From Limnomonas spitsbergensis (Eukaryota > Chlorophyta > Chlorophyceae > Chlamydomonadales): DNA of 64,000 nucleotides. Numbering within the stretch: position 1 is the first letter of the stretch; each line of letters begins with the position of its first letter. Made by a program: the position numbers and the translations under genes. This document shows positions 41,421 through 54,525 of this stretch, in pieces. A model generated the notes under the pieces. That model was not told the DNA's origin. It ran no database searches and was given only the letters and a program-made list of their open reading frames with translations. The DNA is taken from positions 6,370,001 through 6,434,000 of the forward strand of contig JAYJMM010000124.1 of NCBI GenBank assembly GCA_037349105.1, read 5' to 3'.

Positions 41421-43828
41421 GCACATGCTTCCTTGAACCTTCCCTCCCTTCCTTTTCTTCCTCCTCTTTGCTGTCCTGTTGTAAGCGACATCATCATTAG
41501 GAAAGACAACCTTTTCTGCTACCTGCGTGTCCACGTGCCGTAACTAAAGGACCGTGACGACTGTTGACATTGATGTGCACAAGCACTTTGCGGGACCCAC
41601 TGGTAAGTTTGTGTGTGGATGGGGAAGGAGTAGATCCCAAGCTCTACATTTTGGAGCCATATTTACAAGAGGAATCTTGATTCTTAAGAGACTGATCACT
41701 GTCTGTCTTTCAGTGAGGATCAGCAGCACGTCAGCTACATTTCAGCTATACTGTGGTCTCTGTCTGGGCCAACCTGGCAAAGGAGGTCTGTTGGTGCTGA
41801 GGGCTGCCTACATGCAAATAAGGATAATCACTGTTTTGAAATCATAGACACACAATTGCAGTTGCATTGCTTAGCCAGTCCAGTTGGCTGGGAACTCTGG
41901 TGTCCAGCCAGCCTACATGGAGGTTTGGGGCTCAGATTGACAATAGTCTCCGAGTTATAATCAGTTTGGGACCACAGTATCATCACTGCCCGTTGGTGAA
42001 AATGTTTGTCTGAAAAGTCGGCGCTTTAAACTGTGGTCATCCTACTCCTCAAACTTGTACCATGCAGGTTGCTTCATTGATGGGTGCAGCCTTTAAAGTA
42101 TAACCAGTGTAGAGGGGGGCAATTTTTAAGCATAAATACGTCCGGCACTTCTTAAGAGATCCGCGAGAAGGCCGCCAGAACGCAAGCTAAAACAAGGCAA
42201 CCCAAGCGTCTGCTACATCATTGCAATGACGAACAGCTTGATGTCTAGTCCTGCGTGCATAAAGACACGCACGCACGCCATCTGACCTCCATGAAACATG
42301 GGCCCAGATGCTTGCAATGTCCACCCCGGATGCCCAGGCTACAACTGCAACTCCGCATTGGAGGCTATGCATGCCACGGACTGTGGGTTATCGGAGAGCC
42401 GGCAGTTTGAACAGCACGGCATGGCACTTGGCATAACACTAGGCACGGCACTACTTCAGCACGGCACTTGGCCCAGCACTTGGCTCGAAAGTGAGAGGGA
42501 ACTTTGTGTTGAGCAGTAGGAGGGAATTATTTCCGTATATAAGTTTGCAATCAACTAGCTCCTTTGCGCCCCATGCATAGGTTAACGGTTACAATGAAGC
42601 ATTTCCATTTTTTTTGCTTCCAAATCCTTCAGGTTTATGCATGACTATGGTTATGCCCGAAACCTTGCTCACTTTAGGCTGCAACGGACGAGCAGTAAGA
42701 GTGTCCCCCCCAGCAGGGCTGCTTGGTCCTTTTTAAGCCATACATATATGCCGGATCATGGTTTTGCTTGTTTGTGTGACTGCCCCTTGGGTGGGGCTTT
42801 TGCAGTGAGTGGCTGTCAGCCGAAACTTTGTTGTCTTTTGTGTCGGTCCTGCAGCAGGCAGCAAGTCCAGAAAGGTAGGCCAGAAGAATCCAGGCGTAGA
42901 GAGCTGTCAAGCTCTGTTGTGTCTCACACCCTTACAAACAATCCTAGGCCAGACAGGCCAGTCAAAACCAGGAAAAACGGCCGGGCCCTCTTGTTGCTCA
43001 TGTCGGGCCTGGAGCAGCCTAGTCGCAATAGGGTGGGCAGTGAAAACACAGGTCGTGGCCCAACATCAGCAGCAAGGATGAACCCAGGTGAGTGGGGGAG
43101 GGGAGGCAAGAAGATCTTACGAGCTTGCTTCAGCTGATGGAGGAAATGGGAGGGGGGGGGGGGATAAAGTGTGTTGTGCACCTGTTGTGCACTGTGGGTG
43201 GGTACTAGGTAGGGTAGTGTGGGAAGCTTTGAGCTGTACTAGCCTGCTAGTTTGGCTACATACCCTAGGCTACATACCCTGGGCTTCATATATACCCTGG
43301 GTCTGTTGGGTACGCTCAGGACGTTTTACACATTTCTGTTCACACAGTTTTGAATGTTTATCCCTAGAGTTTTGTGGTCAATGAGACAAAAAGTGGATAC
43401 CGGTAATCGACAAGTCATGTGCAATTGAGAAGTTGAAACGTAACCCGAAACATAACCCCAAAGTAACCTACCGTGTTTGGGTAACGGCGCAGACACGGCC
43501 TAGGCCCATGTCGCGCTTTCCTTAATCTCACGTCCCTGCGGATCGTAGTTTTCTTTCTTTCTTTCTTGGGGTCCTCCTTTACCTGGACTGGTCGTAATTA
43601 ATTAACTACTTGAACAGTGCCGTGGACTCCCAGTAGCTGAACAGTATCGTGCGGAAAACAAAAATGAAATGCCTGGAATTTATTTATGCTCACATCTGAT
43701 GCACATGTACGGTATGGGGGTGCCAGGATTGTGACGGAAGGTGGTGCGGTCTCCGAGTCTCTGACTCTCGGTTGGTTGGCTGGCTGGCTGGCTGGCTGGA
43801 TAGGAACATTTCAAGTTTCAACTGTTTG
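41421..43828. other. No confident gene; small repeats
   Basis: Short GGCACTTGGC-type repeats at 42410-42490, CTACATACCCT repeats at 43255-43305, a TTTC run at 43552-43567 and a GGCTGGCT run at 43772-43798. A plus-strand frame ending MNPG with a GTGAGT donor at 43087 could be an exon, but has no recognised domain or partner. Confidence 0.3.
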
Positions 43829-44050
43829 CTAACCAGTGTGGAGGAAAAATGCAGAAATGAAATACACTGCAAGGAAGAATGCACTAAAGAAATGGAACAG
43901 GCGGTAAGAAAGAGCGCTGCGAAGATCTCCCGTACATAACTCCAACCTTCGCCATTCTTCCTCCATCTCACGCCTCGTGGAACAGGGGTGGAGGCACGTT
44001 CGGAGGCACTTTCGAAAACTTTCGCATTTTTCTCCACACTGGTTTCCTCC
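43829..44050. repeat. Inverted repeat around a 170-bp spacer
   Basis: AACCAGTGTGGAGGAAAAATG at about 43832 recurs in reverse complement at about 44025-44046, with one gap. The spacer holds no known domain. It may be a small MITE-like element or a hairpin. Confidence 0.5.
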
Positions 44051-44575
44051 ACCAATCAGAAACGGGCTGTAAGACCACTACCTCAGCAGCTAGCTACTGA
44101 CATGCAACACAATTTCCTGGATATGTGGATCAATCCCAAGATTCCCAACTAACTACGCATCCATTGGGGGTCCTGACTGATCGTGCCTAGTACTGCCTCG
44201 AGAAATGTGTTGCGTAGGTCAAAAAAATGTACACGGTGTTAAAAATATGTGAAAAGAGGTAATATTCCGGATCTGTCATCACTAGCAACCCTGCGTGCAA
44301 CAATATCCAATTATGCACGGTGGTTACGCAGGCTTCGCAACACAAAAAAGCCCGGCAAAAAAATGTGAGTGCGTGACCTGGCCAAGGTACCAGATTCAGA
44401 AGCTACTCTGCGCGAATATTCGATTATTCGATTCTATAACCAGGATATTGCCTTGTGCGCGTAATAATATACTTACTGTAGATGCCATCGTTTGGTTCAT
44501 ATTTAACCAAGGCCACGTACCCTTAGTGTGACATCCATTATCTTGGAAACCCAACTCATTACAGAGGAACACGGG
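44051..44575. other. Intergenic, upstream of phosphatase
   Basis: No motif was recognised. It should contain the phosphatase promoter. Confidence 0.3.
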
Positions 44576-47500
44576 ATGTACTCCGTCACCAAGTTCGTCT
44601 GCCTCTGCGCCCTTCTGGCTTGCTGGACTGCTTCCGCATCGGATGACGGACGTCAGCTGATCACGGAGGTGCGGTATGCCCGCCTGCTGCGCACACATAG
44701 ATCCGCTTACATCCCGTCTCCGATGGCTTGGGTGGCGTAACCCGTCAATGTCAATGCGATGATCAATGCTGGGACCTAGATGCCCAGGCACCCAAGGGTT
44801 GATGTGTAAAAAAACTCGGCAGCGCCTGATCACGTCGGTGTCAGCCGGCGGCACTCATCATGCATCAGCGAATCAGCAATTTAGCATCTTCCATGCAAGC
44901 CACAAGGCATTATGGCAATGAGTGACCTTAATTTTCCCTGACACTCGATTGTTTCCGTTGAGACAACCAGACTAGGCACTATGAAGATGATATCAAGCAG
45001 TCGCTCAATAGTTGTTTGGGGACGCAAGAGCTAAAAGGAAGAATCATCCCTACTTCTATTTACATGATCCTATATGTTGTTGTTGTATTAATGGTCCGTA
45101 TTGCTGTCACTGTTGCGTGCATGCAGGTGGGCTCGTCGATGTTCAAGAGCGTCACAGTGCCCTGCAATGCTTCCGTCGTCGGATCCGTCGCTGCTTGCTT
45201 CGACTCAAGCATCGCCGCTGTTGGTAACACCGACCCTTCCCTCAACTCCTCTGTGGTGAGCAACTAATAATGTGACACAAGTCTTGGATGTCTAGGGGCA
45301 TTACTGATGCAAGCATGCTATGCACGAATTACACACACCTTCAACAATGCAATGCAGTACTTCACTAGTTAACAGTACGAGGCAGGGAGGTAGAGTATCT
45401 TTTAAGTCTCCCCCCTACTTGCCTTCTACATGCACTCATTGCTTGGCATGCATTGGTGGCAATTTACTCCTTATTTGAGTAGTAAATTCAATATTTTTAA
45501 CTGCATGCTTGTGTTTACGAACTTTTCGGACTTTTCCAGCCGATTCCCTGTTAACGTGATGACAAAGCCAGGCAGGCCCTATTACTGAGCAGGTCGCCAT
45601 TTGGAAATGAGATCCCGCCATTTCCCTGTTACTGAGCAACCCCCACCCCTCCTTGCCGCCCTGCTGTTGCCCATCCACAGTACAAGTACTCTGCAGATGG
45701 CTCACCCTGGGGCATCAGCTTGATTGGACCGTACCCCGATGGCGTTTCATACCGTCTGACTTGGTGCGTCACACGCTGAATATATACCTTGCTAACATGT
45801 AGCACTGTGCACTCTGAGTGGTTGACTGGGTTGATGGACTTCTAGGTTTGCCATTAAATTAAAATCCTTGATTTTTAATACTGCCGTTACACTATTTTGA
45901 ATGGGTAGTGTGACCGCTTCTCTTCCTTGGTGCTGCCAACCGCAACGGCAAATTGGATCTAATACATTCGTCACCTGCCATCTCTTACGGCAGTTCCCCA
46001 CGCCCCTCCTTGACCTACCCTTGAATCAGCGGCCGGGCCTTAAATTCCCCCCATCCCATCTGCCCATGGATCCATGAGCAGCCACCTGCTGGCTAGCCCT
46101 CAATCCCGTGGTTTCCTGAATATGCACATTTCTCCCGCCATTGCCCCTCATCATCTCCCACCCCCGACCACCTCCCACAACACATGCCCAAGTCCATCCA
46201 CTCCCCCCCCCCTGTGCCCCCCCCCCCCATACTCATTACCTCTTCAATTACCACTGCCCTTGTCCATGCCTCCGATCACAGGAACTCGGGAAACCATACC
46301 ATGGGCCCCTTGGCCACCCTTACGGGCATTGACAACACCACCAAGCTGACCCCCCAGGTCCGCCTGACAAGGAGGAAAGGTGCGCATGAGGCCTGATATT
46401 ACCTTCCTCAATGTCACCAATATCTTGAAACATATTCCCCTCCATTCTGCCTGGAGCCCTGATGCCCCCCATCCAACAACCATTGATCTTAACCAACACT
46501 TACCCCCCTACCCCCTTGCCCTAAACAGCCTCCAAGGAATACTCTGGTGAGACCATCACATACATTCGCGCTTACCTGGCCTCGTCTGGGAAGAACGGCT
46601 CCAGGTCAGTGCTGGTAATAGGTTGTGTCCTTTGGGGGAGGTCTTGGGATCGACAGGGAGGGCAGGTGGGGGACTGACAGGATGCTGCAGGGGCTATAAT
46701 TTGACTGAGAGGGCTAATGGGCCCTATGGGGTTTGACTGAGAGGGCCAATGGGCCCAATATCCTATGGGGCTTAACCCCATCGTCCACTGCTTGGCAATA
46801 CTGTGAGGATCTGTGCGATTTCCGCTCACGCCTGATCACAAGTAGGGTGCACTCAAGGGGATTAAGTCATTCAGCCTGACAGCCTGGATTGTGTTGCCAG
46901 AAAAGGTAGCACCCTTCACCTGCCCTTCTCCAACCCTTGGCAGTAGTAATCACACATTCTGCTTTGCCCCCCCCATTCTTCATTCCACCTTTTCAACTTA
47001 TTTATCCCTCCCTCTGTAATATCGCCTCTCCCTCGCAGCTACCTTTCCCCACTCATCCACCACGTTGTCCTTGATAACCTGCTGCCCGGAAAGACCTACG
47101 ACTACGAGCTCTACAACGGCAACGGCACCTGGTCAGAGATGAGGACTTTCACGACGCTCCGAACGTGAGGGATGAAGAGTACCCAGGCAGTGTACTGAGT
47201 TAAATTATCTGGATCACTGGATCAGCCAGCCAGCCAGTCTGTGAGACCTGGTGGTTTAATGATGGCAAACCAATTCTTGTTTTAACAGCAGCAATCTTTC
47301 GAAAATAAATTGAACAGATGAGAGTCAGCCAGCCCAGGATGAGCGAGGTGACACACAGACTAAAACAAATCTGCCCAGAGCTGTAAAACCTGAAACGCTT
47401 GGGTTGGCGTGTGCTTGACTCTAAAATGTGCCCCACGGAGCATCCCCTGTTTTTACTTCATACTGCTATTTCTGCGAGTCCTCCTGCCCATGAAGGTCCC

Positions 47501-50500
47501 CTTTCCTTGCGTCTTTCAGGAAAAACCAGTACCCCATCCGCATTGGTGTCATCGGTGATGTTGGCCAGACGATGAATTCATCCCTTACTCGCGACCGGTA
47601 AGAGGTCAACAAACATGCACAGGCCTTTCTCACAAAAGTGTGAACTCATGAACTGGGTGTTAATATTCCCATTTCTGTTCCCTGCAGCCTCGTGGCACAC
47701 AAGCCGCAAGTCATCCTGAATATGGGCGACCTCACTTATGCTGACCACTACGCCCCCGATGCCTGTGACGCGGCAGCTGGTGGCTCCGGAACTTGCCCAA
47801 GGCGTTGGGACTCTTGGTCCCAGATGTGAGTGGGGCAGGCGACTTCAAAACTGAACCAGCAACTTGTCCTGCAGCAGTGTCCTGGGTCACCCGCTTTTAG
47901 CATGATCTAGATCAGCTGAGATCTTCGTTTATTTTTCATTAGGGTGTCCTGAAACGATAGTCCTCCCTTAAAAACATTCTAAAGATTTTGATGTGACATG
48001 ATCACAGGTGGGAGTCTGCCTGGTCTTTTGCCCCTGTTGTGTCAGCCATGGGAAACCACGAGCTAGGTGGGTGCAGTGTTGTTCAAAGCAGGAGTCACCA
48101 TATGAAATTATGTTTTACTTCAACCCTTTTGCCACTAGACATGCTAGGTCAACCCCCTCATGCGGAGGCTTTACTAGCAGGGCCTGCAAGCATGCATCAT
48201 CAGAACACCTGAAGCATCAAGACAGCTGCATTGATGTGGGACTAATCTATCCATCACTCCTTACCCTGACCTGAATCTTGCTATTGACAGAGACTGGCCT
48301 TATCAATGCCTCCATCACCTACAATGAAACCGAGTACAGCTACCCCAGCAACTACCCCTATCAGTCATGGACCTCAAGATACCCTGTCCCGGTGAGTAAG
48401 TAGAGGTGCAGGCAGCTCTAACCTACAAGCCACTGTGAAATAGGCTGCTCACCAGTTCATGCACCTATTAGTTGCAGGTTCTGCAGACTGCATTCAAATG
48501 TTTACATGGTCATGCTGGTTCCTTGCATATTCCCTCCCTCACTATATTCATCTCAGGCAATGGTCATGATTTGCTGATATCCCTGAAAAGCTTATGCCTG
48601 ATAGTTATTTTGTATGTTTCTGAGAAGGGGTGGCACATTGCTGAGATTATGGAAGCGTTATCCCTACCCGTCGGCATGCATAACCGTAAACACTCAGCAT
48701 TTGAAGCAACCCCTTGAACAAGCTACCCAATCGTTTGTGTAGATCTCTAACCTTCACCTAAATACCCTGAAACAGGGTATCATGGAGAACTTCGGCAAGA
48801 ACATCAACTCGAACCTGTTTTTCTCGACTGTCGTCGCTGGCGTTATCAAGGTTATCGTGCTCAACAACTACGAGCCTTTCCACAATGGTAGGTGCGGCTG
48901 CAAGCAGTAGGCCCAGTGTTCCATGCAGCCCCACTTACTGAGATGCTGCTGCACGTACTCACACTTAATTCTAACGCACTGTTACATATTTTTACGCCCT
49001 ACAGGCACCAAGCAGTACGCATTTGCCATGAAGGAGCTCTCCACTGTTGACAGGAGTGTGACCCCTTGGGTGTTTGTGATCTTCCACGCACCTATCTACC
49101 ATTCCTACGTGACACATTTTAAGGTGGGTGAACTGATGATAGCCTGTGGGCCCTTCCTGCAGGAAAAAATTGAAACACAACCGATGTATCTGTTGAAAAT
49201 GTTAGGATGCATCTGGTTGTGATACTGTCTGCACCCCAATGAAGGTGAAAAGAGGTAGCCTTGGTTGGTCAGATCCCGCCTGTCTCATGAGCGTCTACCA
49301 TCATTGCTGTGCCCCCCCACAGGAGATGGACTGCTTTGCGTCAGTCTACGAGGATATGTTCTACATGTGAGTTGCGAGATGGTGTAGGGCTCCTGCAACC
49401 TGAAATCTTTACCTGGATGCAAATCACCAGATCATATCATCCTGAAGCAGTGGCTACAGTACACAGGTTGTCATAGCTGGCACTGCCAACATCCAGGCAT
49501 CTTACCGTCCCTATGTGGCACCATGCGGCCCCTCTTTTCCGTTGTTCACACCTCACTCAACCTCTCTCCCGTATAGGACTGGTGTGGATCTTGTCATGAG
49601 CGGTCACATCCATGCTTACGAGCGCTCGCACCCCGTGTACAAGTACGAGCGTGACACTTGCGGCCCTGTCCACTTGGTGATCGGTGATGGCGGCAACGTG
49701 GAGGGGCCATACCGCGACTTTGTGGACCAGGTCAACCCTAACGATGCCCTGAACAGGTGATTTGAAGCAGCCACTAGCCCTGAAAGGGGGCATATTCCTC
49801 TGTCGCTGTTAGCAGGTTGAAACGCACTTGGATAACCTGGTCTCAAAACGAGTAGAGTGGATAGGGGTCAGGCAATCTGTAGATGTGCTGCATGTGCAGT
49901 GGACGGGGGAGGGGGGGGCAATTAGCCATGCTGCAGTGGGAAGGGACGGGTGGACAATCGGACATGTTCTGGTCCCTACCTTCGTAGCAATTAGCCACTG
50001 AGCCCAATTCCTCCCTTTGTCTGACAGGACCTACTGCGAGCTACTCACATATGCTGCGCCCAACGGAACCAAGCTGGGACCTAACCAGCTGCAGGCGGCT
50101 GGCGGGCGCTGGGGACCTTCGTACCAGACCCAGGTGCGTCGCCATTTAAGAAAAAGAAACGTCATGGCGGCACAACCTTGCCAAGGATCACTGTATTATA
50201 CTATTATTCTACCATCATTCTTCTGTCAACACCAGCATCTACCGCACAACTCTGAGTCCATGGTTCCATACCCCCCCTGAATAACAGGCTGAGGCGCCTG
50301 GTTGCAACACCTTCACGTACCAGTCAGCCAACGGTGTTGCTGGCGGCAAGGTCCTGGTCCCCAAGGCTGGCTCCCCTGACCTTGGCTTCTGCCAGAGCTC
50401 CCAGCCCAACTGGTCAGCTTACCGCGACCCCAGGTGAGGCGACAAGCCCGGTCGGAAATCTCTGGTGAAAACTGTAGTGGTGATTAGGTGCACCCTAAGG

Positions 50501-51155
50501 AATGGGTGACCCAAGCAAAAAGAACCCAAGACACTTAGATCATAATCAAGTTTTGGCGGGCTCAGAGAGCCTCTGTGTGGTCCGTGAAATTTGCACTGTC
50601 CATTCTCGTACTGCTAGTTTTATGAATGTGACTATCCATTTTTCCGTAGCCCTTCCGATGCTTCTGATGGTCTTGCAACAAGGCCTCACTATTGAGCCCA
50701 TTACCCTGCTCCCCTTGTGCAGCTTTGGCCACGCCATGATCGAGGTGCAGAGCGATGAGCTGCTGACTGTCGCCTGGTGAGTTTGAGCCTCAAAAAACTT
50801 GAAGGGTGAATTGCACCAGATAAATTTCGATTCTTGATCCTGGTGAATTGGTAGATGTTGACCCTCAATTAAATACTGTCATAGCATGAGTGTGTGCCGT
50901 TCCGATGCCCATTGGAATCGCTCTGGGGATAAATGTACCCCAGTTATCCTGCTAGTCGCCCCTGTGAGTCCCCTTATCAATCGACTGTTTCTGATGCTTC
51001 CACTCAATGCAATTGTGTTCCTGCCCAGGTACCGCAACATGGATGGTGAGGACGTCAAGGCTGATAGCGTCACACTGTCACGCCTGTCTGGCTGCCCCCA
51101 CCGCGCTGGAGCCTCCCGTAAGACTGCGCGCAAGAACCTGCGCAAGTCTGCTTAA
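44576..51155 (+). CDS. Purple acid phosphatase, 18 exons
   Basis: Exons: 44576-44668, 45127-45255, 45681-45763, 46282-46379, 46529-46604, 47039-47164, 47520-47597, 47688-47825, 48008-48066, 48291-48391, 48776-48887, 49005-49123, 49323-49366, 49577-49756, 50028-50133, 50288-50433, 50723-50776, 51029-51155. All are GT-AG with consistent phase, giving 622 residues. Residues 1-22 are a hydrophobic signal peptide (FVCLCALLACWTASA). All five metal-binding blocks are present: GDVG (D215), GDLTYAD (D242, Y245), GNHE (N290, H291), VIFH (H392) and GHIHAYER (H429, H431). These bind the dinuclear Fe-metal centre that hydrolyses phosphate monoesters at acid pH. An N-terminal fibronectin-like region (YLSPLIHHVVLDNLLPGKTY) precedes the catalytic part, as in large plant PAPs. 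Many NxS/T sites fit a secreted or vacuolar enzyme. The C-terminus is unusually basic (RKTARKNLRKSA). Several donors are GTGCG. Confidence 0.93.
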
Positions 51156-51544
51156 TCTTCCTACTGGGAAGATTTCTGCATCTGGGGTTATGGACATTGC
51201 AATATATGCGCCATGGCCCCTTTACTAGTGAACTTTATGTCCTTTGTGATCTATGAATTTACCTACTTTTGCAGTTCCAAATTTGAGTTACATGTACTGA
51301 ACTATTATGTCCGTGATCAAACTGGTCCCACGGGAAGCTAAAAATTGTGATATTTGCTTCGTAGGGGGGCAAAACCCCTTAGAAAGTTGTCAATATTATT
51401 AGAAATCCCGATAGATCTAGTTCGTGTAAGAAGTCGCATATGTCCATGTCCCGAGGCGCAGGACATCCTTTATACTCCGTGCCATATCTGGCTGGATGGA
51501 CATTGCCTGTACCACTTAACAGTTAATGTCGTTATGCCATTTGG
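51156..51544. other. Phosphatase 3' flank
   Basis: Presumed 3' untranslated and spacer sequence; nothing else was recognised. Confidence 0.35.
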
Positions 51545-51657
51545 TTAGTCAATGACGTTACACCTTTGGGCCCTGCTGAAAAAGGCCCGGCTGCGTGGGT
51601 TAATGATGATACACCTGTGGGCCCTGCTTAAATAAGGCTCGGCCACGTGGGTGCCTA
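51545..51657 (-). mobile_element. Two tandem LINE terminal cores
   Basis: AGTCAATGACGTTACACC...GGCTGCGTGGG and a second copy, TTAATGATGATACACC...GGCCACGTGGG, follow each other directly. Each is about 55 bases and both match the end of the LINE 3' UTR on the minus strand. Confidence 0.75.
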
Positions 51658-51939
51658 ACTAAAGGGTTGGTAGGAAATAACGATTACGCCATTTGATAGT
51701 GTATCATCATGTTGGAGCCAAAACTCTGCAGGAAAGATAGAATCAAACCCTCTAATGCACACAGATCCATGCAGGCAAAACGCCTCAGCACATTGCCCTT
51801 CCAAGAAGCTGCAAACCTTGAAACAAACATGCACCATTATCGCCCTCTCTTCCACCCCCCTCTCCCCCCTCTGACTGAACACCTAGGTACCCTGCAGCAT
51901 CTCAAGCTTTAGGGGGGTACAATGTGTACTGCAATCACT
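51658..51939. other. Spacer between LINE tails
   Basis: Nothing was recognised. Confidence 0.3.
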
Positions 51940-54525
51940 AGTCAATGACGTTACACCTCTGGGCCATGCCCAGAGGGCTCGGCCACGTGGGCGTCGTACT
52001 GTCTGGTCAGGAGGAAATAGGAAAATAAAGGAATGGTGGAGTAGAAAGGAAAGAAACGGACGGAAAAAGGAGCAGGAAAAGACCACCCCCAAAAAGGAAA
52101 GGAAGTCTGAAGATTCCTCAGCCGTTCAGATCCTAGCTGTCGACTATGCAAAAGCAAAGAGAGGATAGAAAGAAAAGGGGGACAAAAGACCCTCCCCCAA
52201 AAGGAAAGGAATCCGAATCCCCAACACCTGAAGAGTGAGGACCCTAGCCCTCAACAAAAAGGACACAAACAATTATACCAATCAGTTGGTCAGGAAGACC
52301 AGAAAAAATAGAGGAACACACAAATGGCTGGGAAAGGTTGGTAAAAGAAAGCCCCGGCCTTTGAAATACCTAAACCTCAATGATATCTACCACATCCTCC
52401 ACAAAAGCCAGGGCATCCTATTCTAGCCTGCCCTAATACTTAGGGGTGATAGTCTCCAGCACCGTTTGGGGGGCCTGGTCATCCCTGCTCCCTTCGCTGA
52501 TCTTCCACGCTGGGGCATCAAAAGCATGCATGTAGGGGGTCCTCTACATGCTCGCCATAACCCCTATACCCAGCATCGCTGGCAGTAGCGCGTGTCATGC
52601 TGCTGACCGCTGCACCTTCCTCTAGTGTCGGCCATGCTGATTGCGCCGAGCTGCAGCCTCAAGTTTGTACACAAACACACTCCCTCTTGCTGGTGTGGCT
52701 CCTGGCCTGCGCCCGCCGTAGACTGAAACCAGGCTGGTAGGCGGCCACAGACATTTGTTCGATGGCTGGGTCCCTGGGATCCCTGTGGCCAGTCAACTCC
52801 AGCTGCGCCCGCTCGCAGGCTGCGTCCACTAGAGCCAGCTCCTCTGTGACGGGTAGAGGCTGTCGAGCAGACGCTGTTTGATTCAGATTGGGGATGGCTG
52901 CTCCCTGCTCCAGGTCATCCAAGGTAAAAAGCAATTCCCTACACCAGGGGAAAGCGCCCTCCGAGGCTCTGTCTGACTGCGAGCTACGTATCGGCTGCCA
53001 TGGCAGCCGCCATGAGTGGGCTGTCTTGCAGTACTGCTATCGCTGCGTTGTAGAAGCGGAGTAGGTGCTGCTACCAACCTCGCTCCCTCATGACCCCCCA
53101 GCTGGCGGCGGACGCAGGTAGCCTCGCAGCCTGGCGCAGGTGCTGAAGCAAGCTTGACTGCATCTTGCACTTGAGGCAGTGCCGCGGCCTGAGGTGACTG
53201 GTGGCCCACACCCCATCACCGTACTTGGCCGTAGGCGCAGCATAGACAGACGCCAACCAGATGCTTGTAGGCAGATGATGCCTGAGGCGAACCTTGGCGG
53301 CAATGCGGTGGACACAGTGCAGCGCTGTCCTATCTGGGCCGTACACGTAGAGTCGTAGATATGACCTGGTTGGCAGCGCTGTGCTGCTAAGCGGCTGCCA
53401 AACTGTACGATCTCTGTCTTGCTGATGTGGACCTTGAGCTGCCGCATATTCATGCAGGGTACCGAGCATGCGCTGCATCCCTGCCGGGCTGCCGGTTAGC
53501 AGGGAGAGATCGTCCGCATATAAGAAGTACCTGAGTCGTCGCCCTGCCTCCAGCAGAACGCCCTCTTCTGGGCATTTGGCTGCAATAATACCCAACAGGT
53601 CGGTGATGTAGAGGCTGAAAAGTAGAGGGCTCAGAGGCAGCCCTGTTTAATACCTCTGGTGCAAAGTACAGGGCCAGTGCTTGTATGGCAATTGGTGAGC
53701 GTGTAGACTGCACCGTTATAGAGCACTTGCACAGCATGCAACAGGCCTGGTGGCATGTGAAGGTGCTCAGAAAGATGCTACCAAAGCTGCCCCTGGGGCA
53801 CAGTCATTAGCCTCGGTGAAGTCCACAAAGGCCACATGCAGCTGGCTATGGCCTCCAGCTGCCCGTGCGCATGAACTGCATGCCCCAAGAGGAAAGCAGC
53901 CTGGAGAATGATATATCGCCGCTGAAATCCAAACTGTTCAGGAGGGATGTGCTCGTGCAGGCGTGCCCAATAATCAGTGGTGGCTGTAAGCATGCGAGCA
54001 TACAGCCGGTACAGCATGCTGGTGATGGCAATAGGCTGGTAATTACCGGGATCAAGAGGGTCGCCCTTCTTGTAGATAGGCTGGATCCTGACTGGCTACC
54101 AGACACTAGGCATTCCCCCCCGCACCACCATCGAAGTCATCCACTCCTGCAGCATGTCCCTGAGGATATGCAGCGACTCCCCCATGGAGGTGTTGTGGAC
54201 CAAGGCCAGCTTGATAAAGGGGGCTGCCATGCCATCCAGGCCCGCCGTGGTATGCACGCGCATGCGGGAAAAGCCCTGGCAAAGCAAGAGGCTTAGCTAT
54301 TCTGCGGACACGACCACGCCTTCATGCTGCATGCTGACAGGGGACAGACTGGGTCGTGGTGCCGTGGTAGATGGGGGCATGATGGCTGTAAACAGCTTTT
54401 CACTATTGACTAGTGAACACGTTGGCTGATCAAGCTGCAGCAGATATGGCAGCTGCGCGTTTGAGATCAGTGTTGATACCAAAACCCTGGAGGGAGAGGC
54501 AGGAGGCAAGCAGGGCACAAGGACA
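51940..54525 (-). pseudogene. Degenerate LINE with reverse transcriptase and full 3' UTR
   Basis: Reading the minus strand from about 54525: coding remnants (TTAGLDGMAAPFIKLAL), then QPIYKKGDPLDPGNYQPIAI and LYRLYARML, PEQFGFQRR, LSPLLFSLYITDL near 53600, FLYADDLSLL (catalytic YADD at 53520-53509) and SKTEIVQFG. These are ordered blocks of non-LTR reverse transcriptases. The C-terminal part is shared with 27232-27900. From about 52640 downward is a long purine-rich (on plus) 3' UTR ending in the terminal core at about 51942-52005. Several frameshifts and stops make it non-functional. The 5' end, including any endonuclease, was not identified. Confidence 0.85.

Noticed and set aside
39194..41500. 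Very long Pro/Ser/Leu-rich frames on plus and Glu/Gly/Arg-rich frames on minus
   Set aside because: They come from the 18-bp polypyrimidine satellite; all three phases on both strands stay open because the unit lacks stop codons. There is no domain and no splice support.
41554..41847. Possible exon VDIDVHKHFAGPTG followed by a GTAAG
   Set aside because: Too short, with no partner exon and no family; kept out of the gene list.
44669..45126. Separate small genes inside phosphatase intron 1
   Set aside because: The short frames there overlap a well-supported intron and carry no motif.
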